Shown in pieces: positions 1 through 8,066 of a stretch of 10,303 nt of DNA. Source of the stretch: DATAES01 sp036257895 (GTDB taxonomy: Bacteria; Actinomycetota; Acidimicrobiia; Acidimicrobiales; JACDCH01); assembly GCA_036257895.1 (NCBI GenBank), contig DATAES010000127.1:1-10303 (forward strand), written 5' to 3'. A program made the translations under genes and the position numbers. The first letter of the stretch is position 1. Each line of letters starts with the position of its first letter. The notes below the pieces were generated by a model that was not told the origin of the DNA, searched no databases, and saw only the letters and a program-made list of their open reading frames with translations.

Positions 1-68
1 CGGAACGCGGCGATCGTCTCGCGCAGCCGCTCCGGCTGGTCGCGGTGCACGATCACGACGGGCAACAC
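1..68 (-). CDS. N-terminal fragment of a gene cut by the window edge, possibly a family 2 glycosyltransferase
   Basis: Only about 22 codons are visible. Read on the minus strand from a GTG at 68, five bases after the protease stop codon, the peptide is VLPVVIVHRDQPERL followed by RETIAAFR. A short hydrophobic beta strand, then an R-D-x-P-E-R-L turn and a helix, resembles the nucleotide-sugar-binding start of GT-A fold (family 2) glycosyltransferases. That is a resemblance to the first strand and helix only; the DxD motif and everything else lie outside the window. A TTG at 65 is an alternative start. The tight spacing to the protease suggests the same transcript. The frame is open to the edge, but the family call is tentative. 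Confidence 0.42.
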   Translation of the reverse strand, partial: MLPVVIVHRDQPERLRETIAAF

Positions 69-72
69 CGGC

Positions 73-735
73 TCAACCCACCGGGATGCCGTGTGCACGC
101 CACGCCTCGAGCGCGGCCCGCACCTCGGACACAGGGATGGCGAGTCCTTGGTCGCCAGTCGTCTCGTCGGCGAACGCGATGCCGACCAGCCGACCCTTCG
201 AGTCGATCAGCGGACTGCCGGACTGCCCGGGGTGGGGCTCGGGACTGAAGCGCAGGACCGTGGAGCCGCCCCGGACCAGCGTGCCCTCGACGCGACCTGC
301 CGTGATCGTTTGCTGACCCCAGGGATAGCCGACCATCGTGACGGCCTCGCCGGGCTGCGGGTCCTCGGGTGCGAGGGGGATGGGCGTGAGGTCGGGGCCG
401 TTGGTCACGACCACTGCAAGGTCGAGGCCGTCGGCTCGTTCGATCCGGCCCGTCGACAGCACGCCGCCATCACGGCCCGTGACGAAAGTGACGGGATCGT
501 CGACCACGTGCGCGTTGGTCACAACCGCACGGCGTCCGATCGCGACGCCACTTCCGACGTCGAAGCCTCCCCCACCGCGGCCGTCGATGCGAACGCTCGC
601 GGAACCCGGCCGCGCTGGTGAAGACACCGTGGTCGGCTCGGATCGGTCAACCGCCGGCTGCAGGTTCCGCACGGTCGCCGCCGCTGCGGTCCCCCACGCC
701 AGCAGGACCACGGCGGCCACCAGCATCCTCCCCAC
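73..735 (-). CDS. Exported or membrane-anchored trypsin-like serine protease (HtrA-type catalytic domain, no PDZ)
   Basis: This is a 220-residue protein with a chymotrypsin-fold (S1/HtrA-like) protease domain. Residues 4 to 20 are hydrophobic and Ala-rich (MLVAAVVLLAW...AAAA), a signal peptide or signal anchor, so the enzyme should act outside the membrane. A Pro/Ser/Thr-rich linker follows to about residue 45. The catalytic triad is visible: His76 in TNAHVV, Asp105 in GLDLAVV and Ser172 in PGQSGSPLI. The GxSGSP motif and the following GIAFA strand fit HtrA-like proteases, but the protein ends right after the domain, with no PDZ domain. The GTG start at 735 is preferred because AAGG lies 8 bases upstream; the ATG at 726 has GGGGAGG directly against it, which is too close. 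The gene starts 52 bases after the gltD stop on the same strand, so co-transcription is possible but a functional link to glutamate synthesis is not evident. Its substrate cannot be predicted. Confidence 0.87.
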   Translation of the reverse strand: MGRMLVAAVVLLAWGTAAAATVRNLQPAVDRSEPTTVSSPARPGSASVRIDGRGGGGFDVGSGVAIGRRAVVTNAHVVDDPVTFVTGRDGGVLSTGRIERADGLDLAVVVTNGPDLTPIPLAPEDPQPGEAVTMVGYPWGQQTITAGRVEGTLVRGGSTVLRFSPEPHPGQSGSPLIDSKGRLVGIAFADETTGDQGLAIPVSEVRAALEAWRAHGIPVG

Positions 736-787
736 CCGAGCAGCCTTGCATGTTCCGAAGCTCGCGCGCGGAGAGTGGTGGCAGCGG

Positions 788-2236
<1,449 letters not shown>

Positions 2237-2310
2237 GCGCCGACCCCCCGAACTTCGGGTCGCCGTGGCCCCTATAGGGGCCACGGCGCACCAACATTCG
2301 CAAGCGACGG
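2237..2310 (-). promoter_or_regulatory. gltB-gltD intergenic spacer with a gltD ribosome binding site
   Basis: This 74-base spacer separates the gltB stop (TAG at 2311 to 2313) from the gltD GTG start. On the minus strand it contains, in order, about 22 bases of unstructured sequence, the 28-base palindrome listed separately, and a G-run (2244 to 2249) 7 bases before gltD that probably serves as the ribosome binding site. No second promoter is obvious. Because the two subunits work together in one complex, readthrough from gltB is expected. Confidence 0.55.
2261..2288 (-). repeat. Exact 28-base palindrome, probable RNA hairpin between gltB and gltD
   Basis: The arms CGCCGTGGCCCC and GGGGCCACGGCG are perfectly complementary and are separated by TATA, so all 28 bases are self-complementary. 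Outside it, GGT (2258 to 2260) and ACC (2290 to 2292) could add three pairs past a one-base bulge. As RNA this gives a 12-pair, mostly G-C stem with a UAUA loop. It begins 22 bases after the gltB stop and ends 24 bases before the gltD start. No T-run follows on the transcribed strand, so it is not a canonical intrinsic terminator. It could be a partial terminator, an mRNA stabiliser, a processing site, a protein-binding operator or a dispersed genomic repeat. Confidence 0.9.
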
Positions 2311-5300
2311 CTACCCATGGGCGGCCGCCATGATCGCTTCGTCCACGTCACGTCCTTGTTCCTCCGCGGTGCGCATCGCTTCGAGCACCCGCTTGAAGTC
2401 CTTCGGGAAGACCTTCTTGAAGTTGCGCACTTCTTCGTGCCACCGGGCGAGGATGCGTGCCGCGACCGCAGAGTCCGTCTCCGACTGATGGATCCGCAAC
2501 GTGGTCCGCAGCCACTCGACGTCCTCTTGTTCGAGCGGGTCGAGGTCGACCATCTCGAAGTTGAGGCGGCGTACGAAGGTGTCGTCGGGGTCGTACACGA
2601 ACGCCAAGCCGCCGGACATGCCGGCGCCGAAGTTGCGCCCCGTCGGTCCGAGCACGACGACCCGGCCGCCCGTCATGTACTCGCAGCCGTGGTCGCCCAC
2701 GCCCTCGACCACCGCGGTTGCACCCGAGTTGCGCACGCAGAACCGCTCACCGACCACGCCGCGGACGTAGGCCTCGCCACGGGTGGCGCCGTAGAGGATG
2801 ACGTTGCCGGCGACGATGTTCTCCTCCGCGACGAAGTCCGGATGCGAGCCGAGCGGCGGTCGCACCACCAGGCGACCGCCCGAAAGGCCTTTGCCGAAGT
2901 AGTCGTTGGCGTCGCCGTGCAACCGCAGTGTGATCCCGTGCGGCATGAACGCGCCGAAGGACTGGCCGGCGGAACCCGAGAACAGGATCTGGATGGTGTC
3001 GTCGGGCAGGCCACCGTAGCCGTAGCGCTTGGTGACCTCGTGACCGAGAATCGTGCCGACGGTGCGGTTGACGTTGCGGATCGGCAGCTCGAGCGTCACC
3101 GGCGATCCGTCCTCCAGCGCGCCCTCGCACAGCTGCACGAGCGTCTGGTCGAGGGCGCGATCGAGCCCGTGATCCTGTGTCTTCGTGCAGTGACGGTCCT
3201 GCTCCCACGGCGACTCGGGCACGTGCAGGATCGGTGTGAGGTCGAGGCCCCTGGCTTTCCAGTGGTCGATCGCCGCTTGCACGTCGAGAGACTCCACGTG
3301 ACCGACGGCTTCCGCCAAGGACCGGAAGCCGAGCTGCGCGAGGTACTCGCGCACCTCCTCCGCGATGAACTCGAAGAAGTTGACGACGAACTCGGGCCGG
3401 CCGTCGAACCGCTCGCGCAACACCGGGTTCTGTGTCGCGACACCGACCGGGCACGTGTCGAGATGGCAGACGCGCATCATGATGCAGCCCGACACGACGA
3501 GCGGCGCCGACGCGAAGCCGAACTCCTCGGCGCCGAGCAGCGCCGCGATGACGACGTCGCGCCCGGTCTTCAACTGGCCGTCGGTCTGCACGACGATGCG
3601 ATCGCGCAAGCCGTTGAGCAACAGCGTCTGTTGCGTCTCTGCCAGCCCGAGCTCCCATGGCGCACCAGCGTGCTTGAGCGACGTGAGCGGCGCTGCGCCC
3701 GTGCCGCCGTCGTGACCGCTGATGAGCACGACGTCCGCCTTCGCCTTCGACACACCCGCGGCGACGGTTCCCACGCCGACTTCGGCCACGAGCTTCACGT
3801 GCACCCGCGCCGACGGATTGGAGTTCTTGAGGTCGTGGATGAGTTGCTTGAGATCCTCGATCGAATAGATGTCATGGTGCGGAGGCGGGCTGATAAGGCC
3901 GACGCCGGGCGTGGAGTTCCTCGTCTTCGCGATCCACGGGTACACCTTCTGGCCCGGCAACTGGCCGCCCTCGCCTGGCTTCGCGCCCTGCGCCATCTTG
4001 ATCTGGAGGTCGTCGGCGTTGGTCAGGTACTCGGACGTCACGCCGAAGCGTCCCGACGCCACCTGCTTGATGGCCGAGCGGCGCAGGTCGCCGTTCTCGT
4101 CGCGAACGAACCGGTCAGCGTCCTCGCCGCCCTCGCCCGTGTTCGACTTCCCGCCGAGCCGGTTCATCGCGATGGCGAGCGTCTCGTGGGCTTCCTTCGA
4201 GATCGAGCCGTACGACATGGCGCCGGTCGAGAAGCGCTTCACGACGGCCGAAACGGGCTCGACCTCGTCGATGGGTACAGGCTTGCGCAGGTCGTCGCGG
4301 AAGCGGAACAGGCCCCGCAGCGTGGCGAGGGTCGACGACTGCTCGTCGACGAGGTGCGTGTACTCCTTGAAGATCTCGTACCGCTTCGTGCGGGTCGCGT
4401 GTTGCAGCTTGAACACGGTCTCCGGGTTGAAGAGGTGATACTCGCCCTCGCGTCGCCACTGGTACTCGCCGCCCTGCCACAGCGCGCGGTGCGCGGCCTC
4501 CTCCGGCCGGTCGAGGTACGCGAACTGATGACGGGCCGCCGCCTCGGCCGCGAGCACGTCGAGCCCGACTCCCCCGAGCTTCGACGTGGTGCCGGTGAAG
4601 TACTCGTCGACGACGTCGCGCGCGAGTCCGATCGCTTCGAAGACCTGCGCCCCGGTGTACGACGCCACCGTCGAGATGCCCATCTTCGACATCACCTTGA
4701 GGACGCCCTTGCCGCACGCCTTGATGTAGTTGCGCACCGCCTGGCCCTTCGAGAGGCCGGGCAGGAAGCCCTCGTTGATGAGGTCGTCGATGGTCTCGAA
4801 CGCGAGGTACGGGTTGACGGCCGAAGCGCCGTACCCGAGCAGCAACGCCATGTGGTGCACCTCGCGCGCGTCGCCGCACTCGAGCACGAGCCCGACCTTC
4901 GTGCGGGACTTCTCACGGATCAGGTGGTGGTGCACTGCGGACACGAGCAGCAGCGACGGGATCGGCGCCATCTCGGCGTTCGAGTGACGGTCGGAGAGGA
5001 TGATGATCTTGGCGCCCTCGCTGATGGCACGGCTCACGGTGGCGCGCACCTCGTCGAGGGCGCGCCGCAGTCCGTCGCCGCCTTCGGCCACCGGGAACAG
5101 ACCGTCGACCGCGAAAGGCCGGAAGCCGGGGTGGTCGCCGTCCTCGTTGATGTAGAGCAGCTTGGCGAGATCGGCATTCGACAGGATCGGGTGGGGCAGC
5201 ACGATCTGCCGGCACGACGCGGGTGTCGGATCGAGCAGGTTGCCTTCGGGTCCGAGGTTCTGCGAGAGCGACGTGACGAGCTCTTCGCGGATGGCGTCGA

Positions 5301-6849
5301 GCGGCGGGTTGGTGACCTGCGCGAAGAGCTGCTGGAAGTAGTCGAACAGCAGGCGCGGCCGATCCGACAGCGCCGCGATCGGTGTGTCCGTGCCCATCGA
5401 CCCGATCGGCTCGTAGCCGACCTTGGCCATCGGCGTCAGGAGGATCTTGATCTCTTCCGTCGTGTAGCCGAACACCCGCTGCTGCTGAACGACCGAACCG
5501 TGCTGGGGGGTGAGGAACCGGCGGGACGGAAGGTCGTCGAGGTGCACGAGCCCCGCATGGAGCCACTCGGCGTACGGATGCTCGGCTGCGAGCTCCTGCT
5601 TGAGCTCCTCGTCGCCGATGATGCGGCCCTGCGCCGTGTCGACCAGGAACATGCGGCCCGGCTGCAACCGGCCGCGCTGCACGATCTCGGCCGGGTCGAT
5701 GTCGAGCACGCCGACCTCGCTCGCCATGACCACGAGTCCGTCCGCCGTGACCCAGTAGCGCGAGGGGCGTAGACCGTTGCGATCGAGCACTGCGCCGATC
5801 ACGGTGCCGTCGGTGAACGCAATGGACGCCGGGCCGTCCCACGGCTCCATGAGCGACGCGTGGAACTGGTAGAACGCGCGCTTGTCGACGGACATCGACT
5901 CGTGGTTCTCCCATGCCTCGGGGATCATCATCAACACCGAGTGCGGCAGCGAACGCCCGCCGAGGTGGAGCAACTCGAGCGACTCGTCGAACCGGCACGT
6001 ATCTGACGCGCCGGGTGTGCAGATGGGATAGGCGCGGTCGAGGCCGGCCAAGTGGTCGCTGGCGAGCAGCGCCTCGCGGGCACGCATCCAGTTCTCGTTG
6101 CCCATCACCGTGTTGATCTCGCCGTTGTGGGCGATCATCCGGTAGGGGTGAGCCAGCGGCCACGACGGAAACGTGTTGGTTGAGAACCGCGAGTGCACGA
6201 GCGCGAGCGCGGACGTCAACCGTTCGTCGACGAGGTCGGGATAGAAGTCGGTGAGCTGGCCGGTGACGAGCATGCCCTTGTACACGAGCGTGCGGGCCGA
6301 GAGCGACGCGAAGTAGGTGCCGACCTCGTGCTCGATGCGCTTGCGCGCGACGTACGCCCGGCGATCGAGCGCGATGCCCTCGAGAGGAGCAGCGGACGCG
6401 GCCAGGAAGAGTTGCTTGAACGTGGGCTCGGCATCGCGCGCCATCTGCCCGATCATCGAGTCGTCGTGAGGGACGTCACGCCAGCCGACGACGGTCAGCT
6501 CCTCACTGGCGACGATCTTTTCGATGGCGGCCATCGCAGCGGTGCACTCGTCGGGATCGCGGGGAAGGAACGCGCAGCCGACGGCGTAGGTTCCGGCCTC
6601 GGGCAGCGCGAAGTCGACGACGTCGCGGAGGAAGCCGTCTGGGACCTGCACGAGGATGCCGGCTCCGTCGCCAACGTTCGCTTCGGCGCCGGTGGCGCCC
6701 CGGTGGTCGAGGTGGCACAGCGACGAGATGCCAAGGTCGATGATGCGGTGGCTGGCCCGGCCGTGCATGTCGACGACGAAGCCGACACCGCAGGCATCGT
6801 GCTCGAATGCAGGGTCGTACAGGCCCTGAGGCCTCGGAACTTCTTTCAC
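2311..6849 (-). CDS. gltB: Glutamate synthase [NADPH] large (alpha) subunit
   Basis: The 1512-residue subunit hydrolyses glutamine, channels the ammonia to the FMN site and reductively aminates 2-oxoglutarate to glutamate. The class II glutaminase nucleophile is Cys20 in HDACGVGF, so 19 residues should be removed to free it, as in known GltB proteins. The glutaminase domain includes HSRFSTNTFPSWPLAHPYR and IAHNGEIN at about 216 to 245. The FMN synthase domain shows SNTGEGGEDADRF near 900, GVGLISPPPHHDIYS near 980 and SGHDGGTGAAP near 1045. The [3Fe-4S] ligands are Cys1122, Cys1128 and Cys1133 (C-x5-C-x4-C). A GXGXG beta-helix domain occupies about 1250 to 1430. I start at GTG 6849 (VKEVPRPQGLYDPAFEHDACGVGF in two parts: VKEVPRPQGLYDP, then AFEHDACGVGF), with GGGAAG just upstream. 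The frame stays open up to 7137, but those 96 extra codons run antisense into the divergent gene and look artificial. Confidence 0.97.
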   Translation of the reverse strand: MKEVPRPQGLYDPAFEHDACGVGFVVDMHGRASHRIIDLGISSLCHLDHRGATGAEANVGDGAGILVQVPDGFLRDVVDFALPEAGTYAVGCAFLPRDPDECTAAMAAIEKIVASEELTVVGWRDVPHDDSMIGQMARDAEPTFKQLFLAASAAPLEGIALDRRAYVARKRIEHEVGTYFASLSARTLVYKGMLVTGQLTDFYPDLVDERLTSALALVHSRFSTNTFPSWPLAHPYRMIAHNGEINTVMGNENWMRAREALLASDHLAGLDRAYPICTPGASDTCRFDESLELLHLGGRSLPHSVLMMIPEAWENHESMSVDKRAFYQFHASLMEPWDGPASIAFTDGTVIGAVLDRNGLRPSRYWVTADGLVVMASEVGVLDIDPAEIVQRGRLQPGRMFLVDTAQGRIIGDEELKQELAAEHPYAEWLHAGLVHLDDLPSRRFLTPQHGSVVQQQRVFGYTTEEIKILLTPMAKVGYEPIGSMGTDTPIAALSDRPRLLFDYFQQLFAQVTNPPLDAIREELVTSLSQNLGPEGNLLDPTPASCRQIVLPHPILSNADLAKLLYINEDGDHPGFRPFAVDGLFPVAEGGDGLRRALDEVRATVSRAISEGAKIIILSDRHSNAEMAPIPSLLLVSAVHHHLIREKSRTKVGLVLECGDAREVHHMALLLGYGASAVNPYLAFETIDDLINEGFLPGLSKGQAVRNYIKACGKGVLKVMSKMGISTVASYTGAQVFEAIGLARDVVDEYFTGTTSKLGGVGLDVLAAEAAARHQFAYLDRPEEAAHRALWQGGEYQWRREGEYHLFNPETVFKLQHATRTKRYEIFKEYTHLVDEQSSTLATLRGLFRFRDDLRKPVPIDEVEPVSAVVKRFSTGAMSYGSISKEAHETLAIAMNRLGGKSNTGEGGEDADRFVRDENGDLRRSAIKQVASGRFGVTSEYLTNADDLQIKMAQGAKPGEGGQLPGQKVYPWIAKTRNSTPGVGLISPPPHHDIYSIEDLKQLIHDLKNSNPSARVHVKLVAEVGVGTVAAGVSKAKADVVLISGHDGGTGAAPLTSLKHAGAPWELGLAETQQTLLLNGLRDRIVVQTDGQLKTGRDVVIAALLGAEEFGFASAPLVVSGCIMMRVCHLDTCPVGVATQNPVLRERFDGRPEFVVNFFEFIAEEVREYLAQLGFRSLAEAVGHVESLDVQAAIDHWKARGLDLTPILHVPESPWEQDRHCTKTQDHGLDRALDQTLVQLCEGALEDGSPVTLELPIRNVNRTVGTILGHEVTKRYGYGGLPDDTIQILFSGSAGQSFGAFMPHGITLRLHGDANDYFGKGLSGGRLVVRPPLGSHPDFVAEENIVAGNVILYGATRGEAYVRGVVGERFCVRNSGATAVVEGVGDHGCEYMTGGRVVVLGPTGRNFGAGMSGGLAFVYDPDDTFVRRLNFEMVDLDPLEQEDVEWLRTTLRIHQSETDSAVAARILARWHEEVRNFKKVFPKDFKRVLEAMRTAEEQGRDVDEAIMAAAHG

Positions 6850-6921
6850 AGGCGGCTTCCCGTGTGCGTCGGAGCGGTTGGTCCAGGCGCTCGGGACGAC
6901 ATTGGCCCGTGCAGCTACGTC

Positions 6922-6951
6922 ATAGTACTGGCAGGGACCGTCCGCGACGAA
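6922..6951 (-). promoter_or_regulatory. Putative gltB promoter
   Basis: On the minus strand a TACTAT hexamer (6922 to 6927) fits the TAnnnT pattern of sigma-70-type -10 elements. TTCGTC (6946 to 6951) sits 18 bases upstream as a weak -35 candidate. Transcription would begin near 6915, giving a leader of about 66 bases before the GTG at 6849. The -10 match is good, the -35 match is poor, and the call is by eye. Confidence 0.38.
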
Positions 6952-6959
6952 CCACGAAA

Positions 6960-6965
6960 TACGCT
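6960..6965 (+). promoter_or_regulatory. Possible -10 element for leaderless transcription of the capA-like gene
   Basis: TACGCT matches TAnnnT and lies exactly at -12 to -7 relative to the A of the ATG at 6972. No Shine-Dalgarno sequence is visible in the 25 bases before that ATG. Leaderless mRNAs with this arrangement are common in actinobacteria such as Mycobacterium. No good -35 hexamer accompanies it, and a six-base match in this context can arise by chance. Confidence 0.27.
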
Positions 6966-6971
6966 CGACCG

Positions 6972-8066
6972 ATGCGGCGGATGCTGGCCTCGATCGTGCT
7001 GCTGCTGCTCGCGGCGTGCTCCTCCGGTTCAGGACCCGACCGCAGCGCCGCGGGCGAGAACTCGACGGCCGCCGCGACCGAGTCGACCGAGTCGACCACC
7101 ACGACGACCACGACGACCACCACCACGACCACCGCACCGCCGCAACCCGTCACGATCGCGTTCGCGGGAGACATCAACTTCGAGGGACCGATGGCGACTC
7201 GCCTCGCCCGCGATGCCGCGACTGCCATCGGACCTTTTGCGCCGATCCTGTCCGGCGCCGATCTGGCCGTCGGCAACCTCGAATCGGCCATCGCCACCGG
7301 CGGCACGCCCGAGAACAAGGACTTCACCTTCCGGGCGCCGCCCGCGGCCGTCGACGCGCTGCGGGCCGGCGGCTTCGACGCAGTGAGCATGGCGAACAAC
7401 CACGGGCGCGACTACGGACCGACCGGACTGATCGAATCGCTCGCCGTCAAGGACGCGCAAACCGATCACTTCATCGTCGGCATCGGACACGACGACGCCG
7501 ACGCGTACGCGGCGTTCACCGCCACGGTGAAAGGCCAGCGCATCGCCGTGATCGGCGCCACACAAGTGATCGACGGCGAGCTCGTCGCGTCGTGGACAGC
7601 AGCTCCCGGACATCCGGGACTCGCGTCGGCGAAGAACGTCGACTCGCTGGTGGCTGCTGTTCAGCAGGCTCGGGCGAGCGCGGACATCGTCGTGGTGTTC
7701 CTGCACTGGGGCATCGAACGCAACACGTGCCCGAGCGACGTGCAGAAGACGCTCGCCGGCCAGCTGTCATCGGCAGGCGCGGACATCGTGATAGGGGGCC
7801 ACGCCCACCGGCTGCAGGGCGCCGGCATGTTCGGCACCACCTTCGTCGGTTACGGGCTCGGCAACTTCGACTTCGCAGCGGTCGGCTCGGGCGCCGAGAA
7901 GACCGGCGTGGTGCAGGTCACGATGACCGGCCGCCATGTCGACAGCTACCAGTTCGTACCGGGAGTGATCCGTGGGTCGGTCGCGCAACCGTTGGCGGGC
8001 GATGCAGCCGCGGCTGCGATCGGCGAGTGGAACGCGCTGCGTCCGTGTACTGGGCTTAGCTCCTGA
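6972..8066 (+). CDS. Lipoprotein with CapA-type (PGA_cap) metallophosphatase domain
   Basis: This is a 364-residue predicted lipoprotein. The N-terminus MRRMLASIVLLLLAAC is a lipoprotein signal with lipobox LAAC and lipidation at Cys16. A low-complexity linker (to about residue 58, including 13 consecutive Thr) should hold the domain away from the membrane. The domain shows the CapA/calcineurin-like metal-site pattern: Asp67 in FAGDINFEG, Asn102-Glu104 in GNLESAI, Asn143-His144 in MANNHGRDYG, His245 in FLHWGIE, and His277 and His279 in GGHAHRLQG, then GYGLGNFDF. The family is named after the poly-gamma-glutamate capsule protein CapA, but no capB or capC partner is here, so a role in that polymer is not supported. 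The ATG at 6972 is favoured; the ATG at 6981 would also leave a working signal. No ribosome binding site is visible. The stop codon shares its last base with the start of the sulfatase gene. Confidence 0.88.
   Translation: MRRMLASIVLLLLAACSSGSGPDRSAAGENSTAAATESTESTTTTTTTTTTTTTAPPQPVTIAFAGDINFEGPMATRLARDAATAIGPFAPILSGADLAVGNLESAIATGGTPENKDFTFRAPPAAVDALRAGGFDAVSMANNHGRDYGPTGLIESLAVKDAQTDHFIVGIGHDDADAYAAFTATVKGQRIAVIGATQVIDGELVASWTAAPGHPGLASAKNVDSLVAAVQQARASADIVVVFLHWGIERNTCPSDVQKTLAGQLSSAGADIVIGGHAHRLQGAGMFGTTFVGYGLGNFDFAAVGSGAEKTGVVQVTMTGRHVDSYQFVPGVIRGSVAQPLAGDAAAAAIGEWNALRPCTGLSS
7080..7133 (+). repeat. Low-complexity Thr-codon tract in the lipoprotein linker
   Basis: Two tandem GAGTCGACC units (Glu-Ser-Thr) lead directly into 13 uninterrupted Thr codons (7095 to 7133) made of mixed ACC and ACG. 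The product is a flexible, probably extended spacer between the lipid anchor and the phosphatase domain. Mixed use of synonymous codons suggests selection for the amino acid run rather than a recent pure triplet expansion, although strand slippage could still vary its length between strains. Confidence 0.85.

Larger units (their letters stand above)
6850..6971. promoter_or_regulatory. Divergent intergenic promoter region between gltB and the capA-like gene
   Basis: This 122-base region is the only sizeable divergent gap in the window and must hold the start signals for both transcription units. It includes the less GC-rich patch CTACGTCATAGTACTG around 6915 to 6930, which supplies a possible -10 element for gltB, and a TACGCT hexamer next to the capA-like start. 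I looked for GlnR- or AmtR-like nitrogen control sites and saw no convincing match by eye. Confidence 0.6.

Noticed and set aside
736..787. Transcription terminator between gltD and the protease gene
   Set aside because: I see no stable stem followed by a T-run on the transcribed strand in these 52 bases.
2316..2332. Second inverted repeat (core GGCGGCCGCC) at the end of gltB
   Set aside because: It lies within the final Ala-rich codons of gltB and is explained by GCN codons; it is short and imperfect outside the core.
2317..5772. A 1151-codon open frame on the plus strand opposite gltB
   Set aside because: It lies wholly antisense to a fully convincing gltB, its translation is rich in Arg, Val, Asp, Glu and His with no recognisable domain, and long antisense frames are expected in very GC-rich genes.
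7604..7619. Inverted repeat TCCCGGA-CA-TCCGGGA inside the capA-like gene
   Set aside because: A two-base loop is too tight for the full stem, it is internal to coding sequence, and 7-base arms occur by chance in GC-rich DNA.
7016..8059. A long alternative plus-strand frame with His/Asp-rich repeats inside the lipoprotein gene
   Set aside because: The His/Asp repeats are the Thr-codon tract read out of frame, and the rest is Arg-rich out-of-frame translation of the CapA-like domain.
6972..8066. Poly-gamma-glutamate capsule synthesis locus
   Set aside because: Only a CapA-type domain is present. There is no capB ligase or capC in the window, and CapA-like phosphatase-fold proteins are common outside capsule loci.
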